The notes under the pieces: generated by a model | What the model saw: only the letters and a program-made list of their open reading frames with translations | Told to the model about the DNA's origin: nothing | Databases searched by the model: none | Shown here: positions 26,486 through 39,600 of the stretch, piece by piece | Numbering within the stretch: the first letter of the stretch is position 1 | How the letters are laid out: each line of letters opens with the position of its first letter | Translations under genes and position numbers: made by a program | DNA from: Vreelandella andesensis | Lineage (GTDB): Bacteria; Pseudomonadota; Gammaproteobacteria; Pseudomonadales; Halomonadaceae | Length of the DNA stretch: 64,000 nucleotides | Direction: 5' to 3' | Assembly: GCF_003989795.1 (NCBI RefSeq) | Contig: NZ_RZHG01000018.1 | Span: 156,772 to 220,771 of the forward strand

Positions 26486-27124
26486 TCAGCGAGCTTTCAC
26501 GGCGCTGCGAACGACAACATCGCTACCGGTCGCGCCCGGAACAGCACCTTTGATCAGCAGCAGGTTACGCTCGGCGTCGACACGGACGATTTCAAGGCTC
26601 TGTACGGTGCAACGGGCATTACCCATCTGACCGGCCATTTTCTTACCTTTAAATACGCGACCCGGAGTCTGACACATGCCGATAGAGCCCGGCGCGCGAT
26701 GCGACAGGGAGTTACCATGCGTGTTGTCTTGGGTACGGAAATTCCAGCGCTTAACAGCACCCTGGAAGCCTTTACCCTTAGAGGTGCCGGTCACATCAAT
26801 CATTTGACCAGCTTCGAAGAGGGATACGGTGAGTTCGCCACCCACTTCAGGAGATTCTTCGCCTTCTACAAGACGGAATTCCATCAGCGAACGACCAGCC
26901 TCAACACCCGCCTTGGCAAACTGACCCGCTTGCGCCTTGGTAAGGTGCTTGGCTTTTCGAGAACCTGTAGTGACCTGTACCGCTGCGTAACCGTCAGACT
27001 CAAGAGTCTTAACGCGCGTCACACGGTTAGGATCTACTTCAATAACGGTCACGGGCACGGAAGCGCCATCTTCGGTAAAGACACGGGTCATCCCGGCCTT
27101 TTTACCGACTAAACCGATAGTCAT
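26486..27124 (-). CDS. rplC: 50S ribosomal protein uL3
   Basis: 212 residues, [30 protein letters not shown] and the peptidyl-transferase loop [49 protein letters not shown]. The methylated Gln of the GNSLSHR-x-PGSIG region is not at issue here. AGGAGA precedes ATG 27124. An unusually long 152-base gap separates it from rpsJ. Confidence 0.98.
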   Translation of the reverse strand: MTIGLVGKKAGMTRVFTEDGASVPVTVIEVDPNRVTRVKTLESDGYAAVQVTTGSRKAKHLTKAQAGQFAKAGVEAGRSLMEFRLVEGEESPEVGGELTVSLFEAGQMIDVTGTSKGKGFQGAVKRWNFRTQDNTHGNSLSHRAPGSIGMCQTPGRVFKGKKMAGQMGNARCTVQSLEIVRVDAERNLLLIKGAVPGATGSDVVVRSAVKAR

Positions 27125-27276
27125 ACTCAGTCTCCTATAGTGTACGGGGCTATCACCCGCTATGGCTGCCCTTTCCAGAGCATTCCACTAGCACATTGTG
27201 TGGCGCCTCACGGCGCGGCGGCTGCTGCTCATCCTAAAAAATTAATGAGCGCTGGGCCGCAAAGTGTCTAGTGTAA
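27125..27276 (-). promoter_or_regulatory. Structured 152-base spacer between rpsJ and rplC, candidate internal leader
   Basis: In most gammaproteobacteria rpsJ and rplC are a few tens of bases apart. Here the spacer contains a GGCGCC / GGCGC hairpin near 27202-27215 with a TCAC loop, a CACA/TGTG repeat next to it, and a TTTTTT run on the minus strand at about 27235-27240. It could be a secondary promoter, an attenuator or a displaced L4-type site. No ORF is present. Confidence 0.4.
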
Positions 27277-27588
27277 TTAGTTGAGCTTGATTTGCACGTC
27301 TACGCCAGCGGCGAGATCGAGCTTCATCAACGCATCAACAGTTTTCTCAGTTGGCTCAACAATATCGAGCACACGCTTGTGCGTACGAATCTCATACTGG
27401 TCACGCGCATCTTTATTGACGTGCGGTGAAATCAGAATGGTGTAACGCTCGCGATTGGTCGGCAGCGGAATCGGACCACGAACCTGAGCCCCAGTACGCT
27501 TAGCGGTTTCAACGATCTCCGCTGTGGACTGATCGATCAGGCGATGGTCGAACGCTTTCAACCGAATGCGAATCTTTTGGTTCTGCAT
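27277..27588 (-). CDS. rpsJ: 30S ribosomal protein uS10 (NusE)
   Basis: 103 residues, [72 protein letters not shown] is complete including the extended hook loop. It also serves in transcription antitermination with NusB and NusG. It follows the tuf terminator, so it must have its own promoter in 27589-27700. Confidence 0.98.
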   Translation of the reverse strand: MQNQKIRIRLKAFDHRLIDQSTAEIVETAKRTGAQVRGPIPLPTNRERYTILISPHVNKDARDQYEIRTHKRVLDIVEPTEKTVDALMKLDLAAGVDVQIKLN

Positions 27589-27701
27589 TTGCCCTAAACT
27601 CCAATGGATGTCGACGGCGCGAGCCGTCTACCCACGCATTCAAAGGATGCGCATTATAGGCACGCCAAGAGCCCATGTCAAACATTTGCTATTGGTGCGC
27701 A

Positions 27702-27730
27702 GAAAAGGGGGCTCGCGAGAGCCCCCTTGA
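27702..27730 (-). terminator. Rho-independent terminator after tuf
   Basis: On the minus strand a perfect 10-bp stem AAGGGGGCTC / GAGCCCCCTT with loop TCGC, followed by TTTTC. It starts about 20 bases after the tuf stop codon and separates the str operon from the S10 operon. Confidence 0.9.
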
Positions 27731-27748
27731 TCAATCAATCAAGTAAGC

Positions 27749-28942
27749 TTACTTGATGATTTTTGCAACAACGCCAGCACCAACGGTACGACCACCTTCG
27801 CGAATTGCGAAGCGCAGACCATCGTCCATAGCGATCGGAGCGATCAGGGTAACAACCATCTTAACGTTGTCGCCCGGCATAACCATTTCCACACCTTCAG
27901 GCAGTTCACAGGTACCAGTTACGTCAGTAGTACGGAAGTAGAACTGAGGACGGTAGCCCTTGAAGAAAGGCGTGTGACGACCACCCTCTTCTTTCGACAA
28001 TACATACACTTCGGCTTCGAAGGTAGTGTGCGGGTTGATGGTGCCCGGCTTAGCCAGAACCTGACCACGCTCGACGTCATCACGCTTAGTACCACGCAGC
28101 AGGGCGCCAACGTTCTCGCCTGCACGACCTTCGTCGAGCAGCTTACGGAACATTTCAACACCGGTGACGATAGTTTTAGTGGTGTCGCGAATACCAACGA
28201 TTTCCACTTCTTCGCCTGCTTTAACGATACCGCGCTCTACACGACCAGTAACAACAGTACCGCGGCCAGAGATAGAGAACACGTCTTCGATTGGCATCAA
28301 GAACGGCTGGTCGATAGCACGCTCTGGCTCAGGAATGTAGTCATCCAGAGCTTTGATCAGATTTGCGACGGCGGTAGTGCCCATGCCGTTCTCATCTTCA
28401 CCATTTAGCGCCATCAGCGCGGAACCAGTAATGATCGGCGTGTCGTCACCCGGGAAATCGTACTCGTCAAGGAGTTCACGAACTTCCATCTCAACTAGCT
28501 CAAGCAGTTCTTCGTCATCAACCATGTCCGCTTTATTTAGGAACACAACGATGTACGGAACGCCAACCTGACGAGACAGCAGGATGTGCTCACGCGTCTG
28601 CGGCATCGGACCGTCGGCGGCAGAACATACCAGGATTGCGCCGTCCATCTGCGCAGCACCCGTAATCATGTTCTTGACGTAGTCAGCGTGTCCTGGGCAG
28701 TCAACGTGCGCGTAGTGACGCTGCTCAGACTGATACTCAACGTGAGACGTGGCGATAGTGATACCGCGCTCACGCTCTTCAGGAGCGTTATCGATGGTAT
28801 CAAACTCACGCCAGTCGCCGCCGAAAACCTCTGCAGACACGCGGGTCAGGGCCGCAGTCAGAGTCGTTTTACCATGGTCGACGTGACCAATGGTGCCGAC
28901 GTTGACGTGCGGTTTGGAACGTTCAAATTTTTCCTTAGCCAC
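27749..28942 (-). CDS. tuf: Elongation factor Tu
   Basis: 397 residues. G-domain motifs: [10 protein letters not shown] (G1), the effector Thr in [21 protein letters not shown] (G3), NKADMVDD (G4) and SAL (G5). Domains 2 and 3 are complete, ending [26 protein letters not shown]. It delivers aminoacyl-tRNA to the ribosome. It is the only tuf copy in this window. The copy usual between tRNA-Thr and tRNA-Trp is missing. Confidence 0.99.
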   Translation of the reverse strand: MAKEKFERSKPHVNVGTIGHVDHGKTTLTAALTRVSAEVFGGDWREFDTIDNAPEERERGITIATSHVEYQSEQRHYAHVDCPGHADYVKNMITGAAQMDGAILVCSAADGPMPQTREHILLSRQVGVPYIVVFLNKADMVDDEELLELVEMEVRELLDEYDFPGDDTPIITGSALMALNGEDENGMGTTAVANLIKALDDYIPEPERAIDQPFLMPIEDVFSISGRGTVVTGRVERGIVKAGEEVEIVGIRDTTKTIVTGVEMFRKLLDEGRAGENVGALLRGTKRDDVERGQVLAKPGTINPHTTFEAEVYVLSKEEGGRHTPFFKGYRPQFYFRTTDVTGTCELPEGVEMVMPGDNVKMVVTLIAPIAMDDGLRFAIREGGRTVGAGVVAKIIK

Positions 28943-28971
28943 TGCTATAACCTCTTTACGTTAGCTAACGG

Positions 28972-31095
28972 TTAACCGTTTTGATTGATGACGGCTTCAA
29001 CGACGCTGGAGGGCGCCTCCTCGTACTTCGCGAACTCCATAGAGTAGCTCGCGCGGCCCTGGGTTTGTGAGCGTAGATCGGTTGCGTAACCGAACATCTC
29101 ACCCAGTGGCACCGTTGCACGAATGACTTTACCAGAAGAGGAGTCATCCATGCCCTGCACCAGACCGCGACGACGGCTCAGGTCGCCCATGACGTCACCC
29201 ATAAATTCTTCGGGGGTCACGATTTCGACCTTCATCACCGGCTCCAGCAGCACGGCCTTGGCCTTCCTGGCACCTTCTTTCACTGCCATAGAAGAAGCAA
29301 TCTTGAACGCAGTCTCGTTTGAGTCCACGTCGTGGAAGGAACCATCAAACAGCGTTACTTTAACGTCAATCATCGGGTAACCCGCGATGACACCGTTTTT
29401 GAGCCGTTCGTAGGCACCCTTCTCAACCGCAGGCACGTATTCCTTAGGAACCGCACCACCCACGATTTCAGAGTTGAATTTGAAGAAAATCTCGTCTTCA
29501 CCTTCACCCTTTTCTGCAGCACTCAGCGGCTCAATACGCAGCCAAACGTGACCGTACTGACCACGACCACCTGACTGACGCACGAACTTGCCTTCTTGCT
29601 CAATGTTGCCGCGAATCGTTTCGCGATAGGCAACCTGAGGCTTACCGATATTGGCTTCAACCTTGAACTCGCGACGCATACGGTCGACAAGGATATCCAG
29701 GTGCAGCTCACCCATACCGGAAATGATCGTCTGACCGGTTTCTTCGTCAGTCTTAACCTGGAAGGAAGGATCTTCTTGGGCAAGTTTACCCAGAGCAACA
29801 CCCATCTTTTCCTGATCAGCCTTCGACTTCGGTTCAACAGCTACCGAGATAACTGGATCCGGAAATTCCATGCGCTCGAGAACGATTTTGTTATCGATGT
29901 CGCACAGGGTGTCACCCGTGGTCACGTCTTTCAGACCGATACATGCTGCGATATCGCCAGCAAGTACTTCTTTGATCTCTTCGCGTGAATTGGCGTGCAT
30001 CTGAACGATACGGCCAACACGTTCTTTTTTCTGCTTAACGGAGTTATAAACACCATCACCAGATTTCAAAACGCCCGAGTAGACGCGAATAAAGGTCAAG
30101 GTGCCAACGAAGGGGTCGGTTGCGATTTTGAACGCCAACGCCGCGAACGGCGCACTGTCATCCGCTTCACGCGTGTCAACGGTGCCGTCTTTATCGTCCA
30201 ATTCACCTTCAATCGCCTTAACTTCAGTCGGCGAAGGCATGTATTCAATAACGCCATCAAGCACTGCCTGAACACCTTTGTTCTTAAACGCAGAACCACA
30301 GGTAACTAGGACAATGTCATTCGCTAACGTACGCGCACGAAGACCAGCCTTGATTTCTTCAATCGTAAGCTCGCCGCCTTCCAAGTACTTATCCATTAGC
30401 TCTTCTGAGCCTTCGGCAGCGGCTTCGACCATTTGCTCGCGGTATTTCTCGGCAGCCTCTTGAAGCTCCGCAGGAATCTCGACAAGATCAAAATTCATAC
30501 CCAGGCTTTCCTCATCCCACAAGATAGCCTTCATTTGAATCAGGTCGATAACGCCCTTGAAGTCTTCTTCCGTGCCCCAGTTAATCTGGATCGGCACAGC
30601 GTTGGCCCCCAAGCGTTCTTTAAGCTGGTCTACAACCATAAAGAAGTCAGCGCCGGTGCGGTCCATCTTATTGACAAACACCATACGCGGAACTTCATAC
30701 TTATTGGCTTGACGCCAAACAGTTTCGGTCTGCGGCTGAACGCCGGAAGAGCCACACAGAACGACAACAGCGCCATCCAGAACACGCAAAGAACGCTCAA
30801 CTTCGATAGTGAAGTCAACGTGCCCAGGCGTATCAATAATATTGATACGGTGCTCAGGAAACTGCTTATCCATGCCCTGCCAGAAACAGGTTGTCGCAGC
30901 TGAGGTGATAGTAATACCACGCTCCTGCTCCTGCTCCATCCAGTCCATGGTCGCCGCACCGTCGTGTACTTCACCCACTTTATGGGAAAGACCGGTGTAG
31001 AACAGTACGCGCTCAGTTGTCGTGGTTTTACCCGCGTCAACGTGAGCGACGATACCGATATTGCGATAACGATTAAGTGGAGTCTTGCGTGCCAC
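28972..31095 (-). CDS. fusA: Elongation factor G
   Basis: 707 residues. G1 is [19 protein letters not shown], switch region [17 protein letters not shown]3 DTPGHVDF, G4 NKMDRTGAD. Domains II to V are complete, with domain IV containing the tip segment [11 protein letters not shown]. It catalyses translocation. It lies between rpsG (167-base gap) and tuf (29-base gap). Confidence 0.99.
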   Translation of the reverse strand: MARKTPLNRYRNIGIVAHVDAGKTTTTERVLFYTGLSHKVGEVHDGAATMDWMEQEQERGITITSAATTCFWQGMDKQFPEHRINIIDTPGHVDFTIEVERSLRVLDGAVVVLCGSSGVQPQTETVWRQANKYEVPRMVFVNKMDRTGADFFMVVDQLKERLGANAVPIQINWGTEEDFKGVIDLIQMKAILWDEESLGMNFDLVEIPAELQEAAEKYREQMVEAAAEGSEELMDKYLEGGELTIEEIKAGLRARTLANDIVLVTCGSAFKNKGVQAVLDGVIEYMPSPTEVKAIEGELDDKDGTVDTREADDSAPFAALAFKIATDPFVGTLTFIRVYSGVLKSGDGVYNSVKQKKERVGRIVQMHANSREEIKEVLAGDIAACIGLKDVTTGDTLCDIDNKIVLERMEFPDPVISVAVEPKSKADQEKMGVALGKLAQEDPSFQVKTDEETGQTIISGMGELHLDILVDRMRREFKVEANIGKPQVAYRETIRGNIEQEGKFVRQSGGRGQYGHVWLRIEPLSAAEKGEGEDEIFFKFNSEIVGGAVPKEYVPAVEKGAYERLKNGVIAGYPMIDVKVTLFDGSFHDVDSNETAFKIASSMAVKEGARKAKAVLLEPVMKVEIVTPEEFMGDVMGDLSRRRGLVQGMDDSSSGKVIRATVPLGEMFGYATDLRSQTQGRASYSMEFAKYEEAPSSVVEAVINQNG

Positions 31096-31262
31096 AGTGA
31101 AGCTCCCGATAGTTGGCGATGCTCGTTAATTCGACAGTGTTCATTTTACGTATGTCACTGTCGCCATCGACAACGATAGCGACAATGTGTTGCAGCATGG
31201 CGAAAAAATTCTTCAACACAGCACAACACGCAAAAACAAACACAGAACTAGAAACGCCGAGC

Positions 31263-31733
31263 TTAGAAACGATAGTGAGAGAAGGCCTTGTTGGCTTCTG
31301 CCATACGGTGCACATCTTCACGCTTCTTAACAGCCGAGCCTTTGCCTTCAGCGGCATCCAGCATTTCACCTGCCAGGCGCTGAACCATCGTTTTTTCACC
31401 GCGGCGACGCGCAGCGTCAACCAACCAGCGCATTGCTAGGGCTTGGCGACGCGAAGGACGAACTTCGACCGGCACCTGATAGGTCGCGCCACCGACACGG
31501 CGCGACTTAACTTCGACCATAGGCTGGATGGTTTCCAGCGCTTTATCGAAGATTTCCAGCGGCTCTTCATTACTACGCTCGGCAACCTTGTCCAACGCAC
31601 CGTAGACGATGCGCTCAGCTATGGACTTCTTGCCGCTGACCATCAGGTGGTTCATGAACTTCGCCAGACGCTCACTTCCGAACTTAGGATCTGGCAGGAT
31701 TTCGCGTTTAGCTACAACTCTTCTTCTAGGCAT
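31263..31733 (-). CDS. rpsG: 30S ribosomal protein uS7
   Basis: 156 residues, [37 protein letters not shown] and the [25 protein letters not shown] helix. In E. coli S7 feeds back on the str operon by binding the rpsL-rpsG spacer. The 138-base spacer here (31734-31871) could serve the same role, but I could not confirm a matching fold. Confidence 0.98.
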   Translation of the reverse strand: MPRRRVVAKREILPDPKFGSERLAKFMNHLMVSGKKSIAERIVYGALDKVAERSNEEPLEIFDKALETIQPMVEVKSRRVGGATYQVPVEVRPSRRQALAMRWLVDAARRRGEKTMVQRLAGEMLDAAEGKGSAVKKREDVHRMAEANKAFSHYRF

Positions 31734-31871
31734 GATAAGCCCTCAATTAAGGATCCTTCAGGTAAACCCGGGACTCATATGCGCCGATGGCGCCGCCCGA
31801 CCTTACTCTTATCAGACCGACATATTCGTAAAGGTAACAACCCGCGTCGTAAAACGCCGCAGCAAAACGCC

Positions 31872-32246
31872 TTAGGACTTCGGACGCTTGGTACCGTACT
31901 TAGAACGACCTTGCTTACGGTTCTGTACGCCAGAGGTATCAAGGGCGCCACGAACGGTGTGATAACGCACACCTGGCAAATCCTTTACACGACCGCCGCG
32001 AATCAGAACAACAGAGTGCTCTTGCAGGTTGTGACCTTCGCCACCGATATAAGAAGACACTTCGAAACCGTTGGTAAGGCGCACACGGCAAACCTTACGA
32101 AGGGCCGAGTTCGGCTTCTTAGGGGTAGTAGTATAAACGCGCGTACAAACGCCACGCTTCTGCGGGCATGCCTGAAGCGCAGGTACGTCACTTTTAGTGA
32201 CGGGGCGCTTGCGCGGCTTACGCACTAGCTGATTAATCGTTGCCAT
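31872..32246 (-). CDS. rpsL: 30S ribosomal protein uS12
   Basis: 124 residues from ATG 32246 ([20 protein letters not shown]); a longer in-frame version to 32321 is not conserved in the family. Lys43 in [12 protein letters not shown] and the Lys of [13 protein letters not shown] are the streptomycin-sensitive wild-type residues. First gene of the str operon after rpoC, separated by a 198-base gap with a hairpin. Confidence 0.98.
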   Translation of the reverse strand: MATINQLVRKPRKRPVTKSDVPALQACPQKRGVCTRVYTTTPKKPNSALRKVCRVRLTNGFEVSSYIGGEGHNLQEHSVVLIRGGRVKDLPGVRYHTVRGALDTSGVQNRKQGRSKYGTKRPKS

Positions 32247-32365
32247 GGTGTTTAGCTGACTCCAATGGTTGCCTAGCCTTTCAACAAATACGGGCAGCAG
32301 ATGCGGGCGCACCCACCCCACTGTTAAAGGCTGCGCATTCTAAAGGCTGACCCTAGGTGGCGTCA

Positions 32366-32395
32366 AGTCTTGCTGGCGGTTTAACCAGCAAGACT
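32366..32395. other. 11-bp hairpin between rpoC and rpsL
   Basis: AGTCTTGCTGG pairs perfectly with CCAGCAAGACT around an 8-base loop in the 198-base gap. There is no T run on the minus strand, so it is not a classic terminator; it may be an RNA processing or stability element at the end of the rpoBC message. Confidence 0.6.
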
Positions 32396-32444
32396 GCGCC
32401 ATAAGGGCCAGCGACTCGTAGTTACTCGTTTCCTTTACCGTCGA

Positions 32445-35400
32445 TTACAGTTCGTCGTCTGAATCAAGGGCGGTTAACTGAGCACCAAGCTCCTGCTCAA
32501 CTTCGGTAGCCGAGGGGTTAAACAGACGCTCAACGTCTTCGCGTTTGCGGCGACGTTCTGCGTGGTGAGTCAGACCGGTACCTGCCGGAATCAGACGCCC
32601 AACCACCACGTTTTCTTTCAGCCCGCGCAGATAGTCGCGCTTGCCGGTAACTGCTGCTTCGGTCAATACGCGCGTCGTTTCCTGGAACGACGCTGCTGAA
32701 ATGAACGACTCAGTAGCCAAGCTGGCCTTAGTGATACCCAACAGTAAGCGTTGATACTTAGCTGGGAATTTATCTTCTTTCTCAAGACGTGCATTTTGCT
32801 CTAGCACGCGCACGAGCTCGGCTTGGTCGCCAGTAATAAAGTCAGAGTCGCCTGAATCAGAGATCTCTACCTTACGCAGCATCTGACGAACAATGACTTC
32901 GATATGCTTATCGTTGATGCCTACCCCCTGCAGGCGGTAAACATCTTGTACTTCGGCAGTAATGTATTTGGCCAGTTCCGCCACGCCCAATAAGCGCAGG
33001 ATATCGTGGGGATTGCTTGGACCATCCGAAATCACTTCACCCTTCTCGACCTTTTCGCCTTCGAAAACAGCGATTTGGCGCCATTTGGGGATCAGCGCTT
33101 CAAACGGGTCGCCAGACTCTGGCGTAATCGTCAAACGACGCTTACCCTTGGTCTCTTTACCAAAGCTGATAACACCACTGATTTCAGCCAAGATCGCAGA
33201 CTCTTTCGGCTTACGCGCTTCAAACAAGTCGGCAACGCGAGGCAAACCACCGGTAATATCTTTGTTAGCAGACGCTTCAACTGGAATACGTGCAACGACT
33301 TCACCCACGCCAATGGTAGAACCATCATCGACGGAGATAATAGAGTTGCCTGGCAACAGGTACTGTACCGGTGTATTCGAGCCAGACACCGAAACATACT
33401 CACCAGCCGCATCTTTCAGCATCACCATCGGGCGCTTGTCGCGACCGGCCATTGGGCGAGCTGCCGACTCAATAACTTCAATAGACGATAGGCCAGTCAT
33501 CTCATCGACGCTGCGGTGCATGGTGACACCCTCGTCAAGATCGAGGAACTGTGCTTTACCCTCTACTTCGGCAATGATCGGGTGCGTGTGCGGATCCCAC
33601 TTGGCGACAATCGCACCACCATCCACGACTTTACCGTCACGAACTGACAGCTCTGCACCGTAAGGGAGCTTGTAGTACTCACGTTCACGACCGTGGTCAT
33701 CAGCGACAGCAAGCGCACTGGAGCGAGATACAACCACCAGCTTGCCATCAGCACGCTCTACATGCTTGATGTTATGCAGCCGCACTTTACCGCCGTGCTT
33801 AACTTGAACGCTGTCTACAGCAGATGAGCGCGATGCTGCACCACCGATGTGGAACGTACGCATGGTCAGCTGGGTACCCGGCTCACCGATGGACTGAGCG
33901 GCGATAACGCCAACAGACTCACCAATGTTGACCTGATGACCACGTGCCAAATCACGGCCATAACAGGAGGCACAAACCCCGTGAGCAGTGTCGCAGGTAA
34001 TGGTAGAACGAACGATAATTTCGTCGACGCCCATAGTATCTAGCGATGCACACCACTTTTCGTCTAGCAACGTGCCGCGCGGGATAAGCACTTCGTTGTT
34101 GCTCGGATCAAAAACATCAATCGCGACAACACGACCAAGTACACGCTGAGACAGCGGTACAATGATGTCGCCACCTTCGATGATCGGGTGCAGCGTCAGA
34201 CCTTTATCGGTGCCACAATCGATCTCAGTGATGACCAAGTCCTGAGCAACATCAACCAAACGGCGGGTCAGGTAACCGGAGTTGGCTGTTTTTAGGGCCG
34301 TATCCGCAAGACCTTTACGTGCACCGTGGGTCGAAATGAAGTACTGAAGTACGTTCAAACCTTCACGGAAGTTGGCGACAATCGGCGTTTCGATAATCGA
34401 GCCATCCGGCTTGGCCATCAGGCCACGCATACCTGCCAACTGGCGGATCTGGGCGGCAGAACCACGCGCACCGGAATCAGCCATAATAAAGACGCTGTTG
34501 AACGAGTCTTGCTCGACTTCATTGCCTTCACGATCAATGACGGTCTCCTTAGAGATACCCACCATCATCGCCTTGGCGACTTTATCGTTAGCCTTTGACC
34601 AGATATCGATAACCTTGTTGTACTTCTCACCGGCGGTTACCAGGCCAGAAGAAAACTGGTCTTCGATCTCTTTAACTTCTGCTTCTGCAGCGTCGACAAT
34701 CTCAGTCTTCGCATCGGGGATAACAAAGTCGTTAACACCGATAGAAGCGCCCGACCACGTTGCCAAACGGAAACCGGTGTACATCAGTTGATCAGCGAAG
34801 ATAACCGTAGGCTTCAAACCTGCACGACGGTACACCTCGTTGATCAGGTTGGAGATCGCCTTCTTCTTCATCGGCTGGTCGATCAGTAAGAACGGCACGC
34901 CTTCTGGCAAAATGCGGAAAAGCAGCGCACGGCCAACCGTAGTGTCGTAGATGCGACGGTGGAAACTACGTTCACCGGTTTCCTCTTCGACGTCTACTTC
35001 GTCCAGCCGCACCTTCACACGAGCATGTAGCGATACCGACTGAGTTCCAAACGCGCGCTCCACCTCATTAAGGTCGGAGAACACCATGCCCTCGCCTTTA
35101 GCGTTAATCTTTTCACGGGTCATGTAATACAGACCCAGAACAACGTCTTGCGACGGCACAATAATGGGTTCGCCGTTGGCTGGCGACAGCACGTTATTTG
35201 TGGCCATCATCAGCGCGCGCGCTTCAAGCTGAGCTTCCAGCGTCAGCGGCACGTGTACCGCCATCTGATCACCGTCAAAGTCGGCGTTGTAGGCAGCACA
35301 TACTAACGGATGCAACTGGATCGCTTTACCTTCGATCAACAGCGGCTCAAACGCTTGGATACCAAGGCGGTGAAGCGTCGGCGCACGGTTAAGCAGTACC

Positions 35401-36659
35401 GGATGCTCACGGATAACATCGGCAAGGATGTCCCATACCTCTGGCAGTTCACGCTCAACCATCTTCTTGGCAGCTTTAATCGTTGAGGCGTAGCCCAGCG
35501 ACTGCAGCTTGGAGTAAATAAACGGCTTGAACAACTCAAGGGCCATTTTCTTCGGCAGACCACACTGGTGCAGACGCAAGGTCGGACCAACGGTGATTAC
35601 CGAACGACCGGAGTAATCGACGCGCTTACCCAGAAGGTTCTGACGGAAACGGCCCTGCTTACCTTTAATCATATCGGCAAGGGATTTCAGCGGGCGCTTG
35701 TTAGAGCCAGTAATGGCACGGCCACGGCGGCCGTTATCCAACAACGCATCAACCGCTTCTTGCAGCATGCGCTTCTCGTTGCGAACAATAATATCCGGCG
35801 CATTGAGGTCAAGCAGACGCTTCAAACGGTTGTTACGGTTGATGACGCGACGATAAAGGTCGTTCAGATCTGAGGTCGCAAAGCGGCCACCATCGAGCGG
35901 TACCAGCGGACGAAGATCCGGTGGCAGCACGGGCAGCACTTCCATGACCATCCACGCCGGCGCGTTACCGGAATGATAGAAGGCTTCAAGTAGCTTCAAG
36001 CGTTTAGAAAGCTTCTTAATCTTGGTTTCAGAGTTCGTCTGCGGAATCTCTTCACGCAAATGATTAATCTCTTCTTCAAGATCGATATCTTTCAGCAATT
36101 CTTGGACAGCTTCAGCACCCATACGGGCATCAAAGTCATCGCCAAACTCTTCTAGTGCTTCAAAATACTGCTCATCGTTGAGTAACTGACCACGCTCCAG
36201 CGTGGTCATACCGGGATCGATGACAACAAAGCTTTCGAAGTACAGTACGCGCTCAATATCACGCAGCGTCATATCGAGGAACATGCCGATACGCGAGGGC
36301 AGCGACTTCAAGAACCAAATGTGCGCAACCGGCGAAGCCAGTTCGATGTGGCCCATGCGTTCGCGGCGCACGGCAGCTTTAGTGACTTCAACGCCACACT
36401 TTTCACAAATGATGCCGCGGTGCTTCATGCGCTTATACTTGCCGCACAAACACTCATAGTCTTTGACTGGGCCGAAAATCTTGGCGCAGAACAGACCATC
36501 CCGCTCCGGCTTAAAGGTACGGTAGTTGATGGTCTCAGGCTTCTTCACCTCGCCAAACGACCAGGAGCGAATCATGTCCGGCGACGCCAGGGTAATCTTG
36601 ATCGCGTCAAACTCTTCGGACTGAGATTGCGATTTGAGTACTTTCACCAAATCTTTCAT
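32445..36659 (-). CDS. rpoC: DNA-directed RNA polymerase beta' subunit
   Basis: 1404 residues. N-terminal zinc ribbon [23 protein letters not shown] (about 70-90), the catalytic Mg2+ loop [15 protein letters not shown] (about 460) and the second zinc site [20 protein letters not shown] (about 890) with trigger-loop and bridge-helix regions before it. Starts 10 bases after rpoB. Confidence 0.99.
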   Translation of the reverse strand: MKDLVKVLKSQSQSEEFDAIKITLASPDMIRSWSFGEVKKPETINYRTFKPERDGLFCAKIFGPVKDYECLCGKYKRMKHRGIICEKCGVEVTKAAVRRERMGHIELASPVAHIWFLKSLPSRIGMFLDMTLRDIERVLYFESFVVIDPGMTTLERGQLLNDEQYFEALEEFGDDFDARMGAEAVQELLKDIDLEEEINHLREEIPQTNSETKIKKLSKRLKLLEAFYHSGNAPAWMVMEVLPVLPPDLRPLVPLDGGRFATSDLNDLYRRVINRNNRLKRLLDLNAPDIIVRNEKRMLQEAVDALLDNGRRGRAITGSNKRPLKSLADMIKGKQGRFRQNLLGKRVDYSGRSVITVGPTLRLHQCGLPKKMALELFKPFIYSKLQSLGYASTIKAAKKMVERELPEVWDILADVIREHPVLLNRAPTLHRLGIQAFEPLLIEGKAIQLHPLVCAAYNADFDGDQMAVHVPLTLEAQLEARALMMATNNVLSPANGEPIIVPSQDVVLGLYYMTREKINAKGEGMVFSDLNEVERAFGTQSVSLHARVKVRLDEVDVEEETGERSFHRRIYDTTVGRALLFRILPEGVPFLLIDQPMKKKAISNLINEVYRRAGLKPTVIFADQLMYTGFRLATWSGASIGVNDFVIPDAKTEIVDAAEAEVKEIEDQFSSGLVTAGEKYNKVIDIWSKANDKVAKAMMVGISKETVIDREGNEVEQDSFNSVFIMADSGARGSAAQIRQLAGMRGLMAKPDGSIIETPIVANFREGLNVLQYFISTHGARKGLADTALKTANSGYLTRRLVDVAQDLVITEIDCGTDKGLTLHPIIEGGDIIVPLSQRVLGRVVAIDVFDPSNNEVLIPRGTLLDEKWCASLDTMGVDEIIVRSTITCDTAHGVCASCYGRDLARGHQVNIGESVGVIAAQSIGEPGTQLTMRTFHIGGAASRSSAVDSVQVKHGGKVRLHNIKHVERADGKLVVVSRSSALAVADDHGREREYYKLPYGAELSVRDGKVVDGGAIVAKWDPHTHPIIAEVEGKAQFLDLDEGVTMHRSVDEMTGLSSIEVIESAARPMAGRDKRPMVMLKDAAGEYVSVSGSNTPVQYLLPGNSIISVDDGSTIGVGEVVARIPVEASANKDITGGLPRVADLFEARKPKESAILAEISGVISFGKETKGKRRLTITPESGDPFEALIPKWRQIAVFEGEKVEKGEVISDGPSNPHDILRLLGVAELAKYITAEVQDVYRLQGVGINDKHIEVIVRQMLRKVEISDSGDSDFITGDQAELVRVLEQNARLEKEDKFPAKYQRLLLGITKASLATESFISAASFQETTRVLTEAAVTGKRDYLRGLKENVVVGRLIPAGTGLTHHAERRRKREDVERLFNPSATEVEQELGAQLTALDSDDEL

Positions 36660-36669
36660 GGAACGGCTC

Positions 36670-39600
36670 CTAGCTCTCTAACTCGATATCGATGCCCAGC
36701 GAGCGGATTTCCTTCACGAGTACGTTGAAGGATTCCGGCATGCCTGCCTGCATGGTGTGGTCGCCATCCACGATGTTTTTATACATCTTGGTGCGGCCTT
36801 CGACGTCGTCCGACTTGACGGTGAGCATCTCTTGCAGCGTATACGCGGCACCGTAGGCTTCCAGCGCCCACACTTCCATCTCACCAAAGCGCTGACCACC
36901 GAACTGCGCCTTACCACCCAGCGGCTGCTGAGTCACTAGCGAGTAAGAGCCGGTAGAGCGCGCGTGCATCTTGTCGTCTACCAAGTGGTTCAGCTTGAGC
37001 ATGTACATGTAGCCAACGGTCACCGAGCGGTCAAACGCATCGCCAGTACGGCCATCGTACAGCGTCATCTGGCCAGACTCAGGAATGTCAGCAAGCTTCA
37101 GCAGATGTTTGATTTCGTGCTCTTTAGCACCATCAAACACCGGCGTCGCCATAGGCACACCGCCTTTGAGGTTTTTCGCTAGCGCAATGATTTCCTCATC
37201 GCTTAACGAATCGATATCCTCAATACGGGTTCCGGGCGTGTTGTATATCTGGCCAAGGAAGTCACGAATTTCAGCAACTTGCTGACCACGGGCGTCACGT
37301 AGCATCGCGTCGATCTTGACACCCAAACCACGGGCAGCCATCCCTAAGTGGGTTTCCAAAATCTGACCAACGTTCATCCGCGACGGTACACCCAGCGGGT
37401 TCAGCACTACATCAACCGACTCGCCCTTCTCATCAAACGGCATATCTTCGATGGGCATAATCGCCGAGATAACACCTTTGTTACCGTGACGGCCTGCCAT
37501 CTTGTCGCCGGGCTGAATGCGACGCTTAACCGCCATGTAAACTTTGACGATTTTAAGCACGCCTGGTGCGAGATCATCGCCTTGGGTTAGCTTGCGCTTC
37601 TTGTCTTCAAAGCGCTCGTCCATCTCTTTACGGCGGTTTTCAAGCTGCTCATCGGCCTGGGCCAGCAGCTCGTTAAAGGCTTCATCCTGCATGCGCAGTT
37701 TGAACCACTGCTGACGTGGAAGCTCGTTAAGGTAAGCCTCGTCAAGCACATCACCTTTCGTCAGTTGCGGGCCACCATTGACGGCTTGACCTTCTAAAGT
37801 GCGCTTCAGTCTCTCAAAGGTGGCGTCCTCAGCAATACGGTAGGTTTCCTGAAGATCTTTACGCACCTCGTCCAACTGCATCTGTTCGATAGCAAGCGCA
37901 CGGGGATCTTTTTCAACGCCGTCACGGGTAAATACCTGAACGTCGATGACGGTACCTTTCATACCGGTCGGTGCACGCAACGAGGTATCTTTAACGTCAG
38001 ACGCTTTCTCGCCAAAAATAGCGCGTAGTAGCTTCTCTTCCGGTGTCAGCTGGGTTTCACCCTTCGGCGTCACCTTACCGACTAGGATATCACCAGGGCC
38101 AACTTCAGCACCGATATACACAACGCCTGCTTCGTCCAACTTACCCAGCGCGGATTCACCCACGTTGGGAATATCCGCAGTGATCTCTTCCGAACCTAAC
38201 TTGGTATCGCGAGATACACAGGTCAGTTCCTGAATGTGAATTGTGGTAAAGCGGTCTTCTTGAACTACCCGCTCAGACAGCAGGATGGAGTCCTCGAAGT
38301 TGTAACCGTTCCAGGGCATGAACGCGATGCGCATGTTCTGACCTAGCGCCAGGTCACCCATGTCAACAGACGGGCCGTCGGCAAGAATATCGCCACGGGC
38401 CACGCTGTCACCAGGTCGCACAATGGGGCGTTGGTTCATACAGGTGTTCTGGTTCGAACGGGTATATTTGGTCAGGTTGTAGATATCAACGCCGGCTTCA
38501 CCACCGATGATTTCGTCTTCATGAACCCGTACCACCACTCGACGCGCGTCAACCGAGTCGATGACACCGCCCCGACGCGCCACGGCACAAACGCCAGAGT
38601 CACGGGCAACGAAACGCTCCATACCGGTGCCTACGAGCGGCTTATCAGCACGCAAGGTAGGTACCGCCTGACGCTGCATATTCGCACCCATCAAGGCGCG
38701 GTTAGCATCATCGTGCTCCAGGAACGGAATCAGTGCGGCCGCCACCGAAACCACCTGACGCGGCGACACATCCATTAGCGTAACTTGCTCAGGACGCATA
38801 AAGGTGGTTTCACCACGGTGACGCACCTGCACCAAGTCATCGCTCAGCTTGTTGGACTCATCCACAGCAGCAGAGGCCTGGGCAATAACAAAGTCACCCT
38901 CTTCAATCGCCGAGAGGTGAACGATATCGTCCGTTACTTGACCGGAATTGACCTTACGGTACGGCGTTTCGAGGAAACCGTAACTGTTGGTGTGACTGTA
39001 CGTCGCCAACGAGTTGATCAAGCCGATGTTCGGGCCTTCCGGTGTTTCGATTGGGCACAAACGGCCATAGTGCGTGGCGTGTACGTCGCGCACTTCGAAA
39101 CCAGCACGTTCACGAGTCAAACCACCCGGACCGAGTGCAGACACGCGGCGCTTGTGGGTAACCTCGGAAAGCGGGTTATTCTGGTCCATAAATTGTGATA
39201 GTTGGCTAGAACCGAAGAACTCTTTCACCGCTGCCGCTACCGGCTTAGCGTTGATCAGATCTTGCGGCATCAGACCTTCACTTTCCGCCATGGAAAGACG
39301 CTCTTTAACCGCACGTTCTACACGTACAAGACCAACGCGGAACTGGTTTTCAGCCATTTCGCCAACACAACGAATACGGCGGTTGCCCAGGTGATCGATG
39401 TCGTCAACATCACCGAAGCCGTTACGAATATTGATCAGCTCGCGCAGAACATCAAGAATGTCTTTACGATTCAGCACGCCAGAGCCCGTGTCGGTATCGC
39501 GACGCAGACGGCGATTGAACTTCATACGACCGACGCCTGACAGGTCGTAGCGATCTTCGCTGAAGAACAGGTTATTAAACAGCGTCTCAGCCGCTTCTTT

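Noticed and set aside
32962..33663. 233-residue plus-strand ORF within rpoC
   Set aside because: Shadow frame of a highly conserved gene; no homology features.
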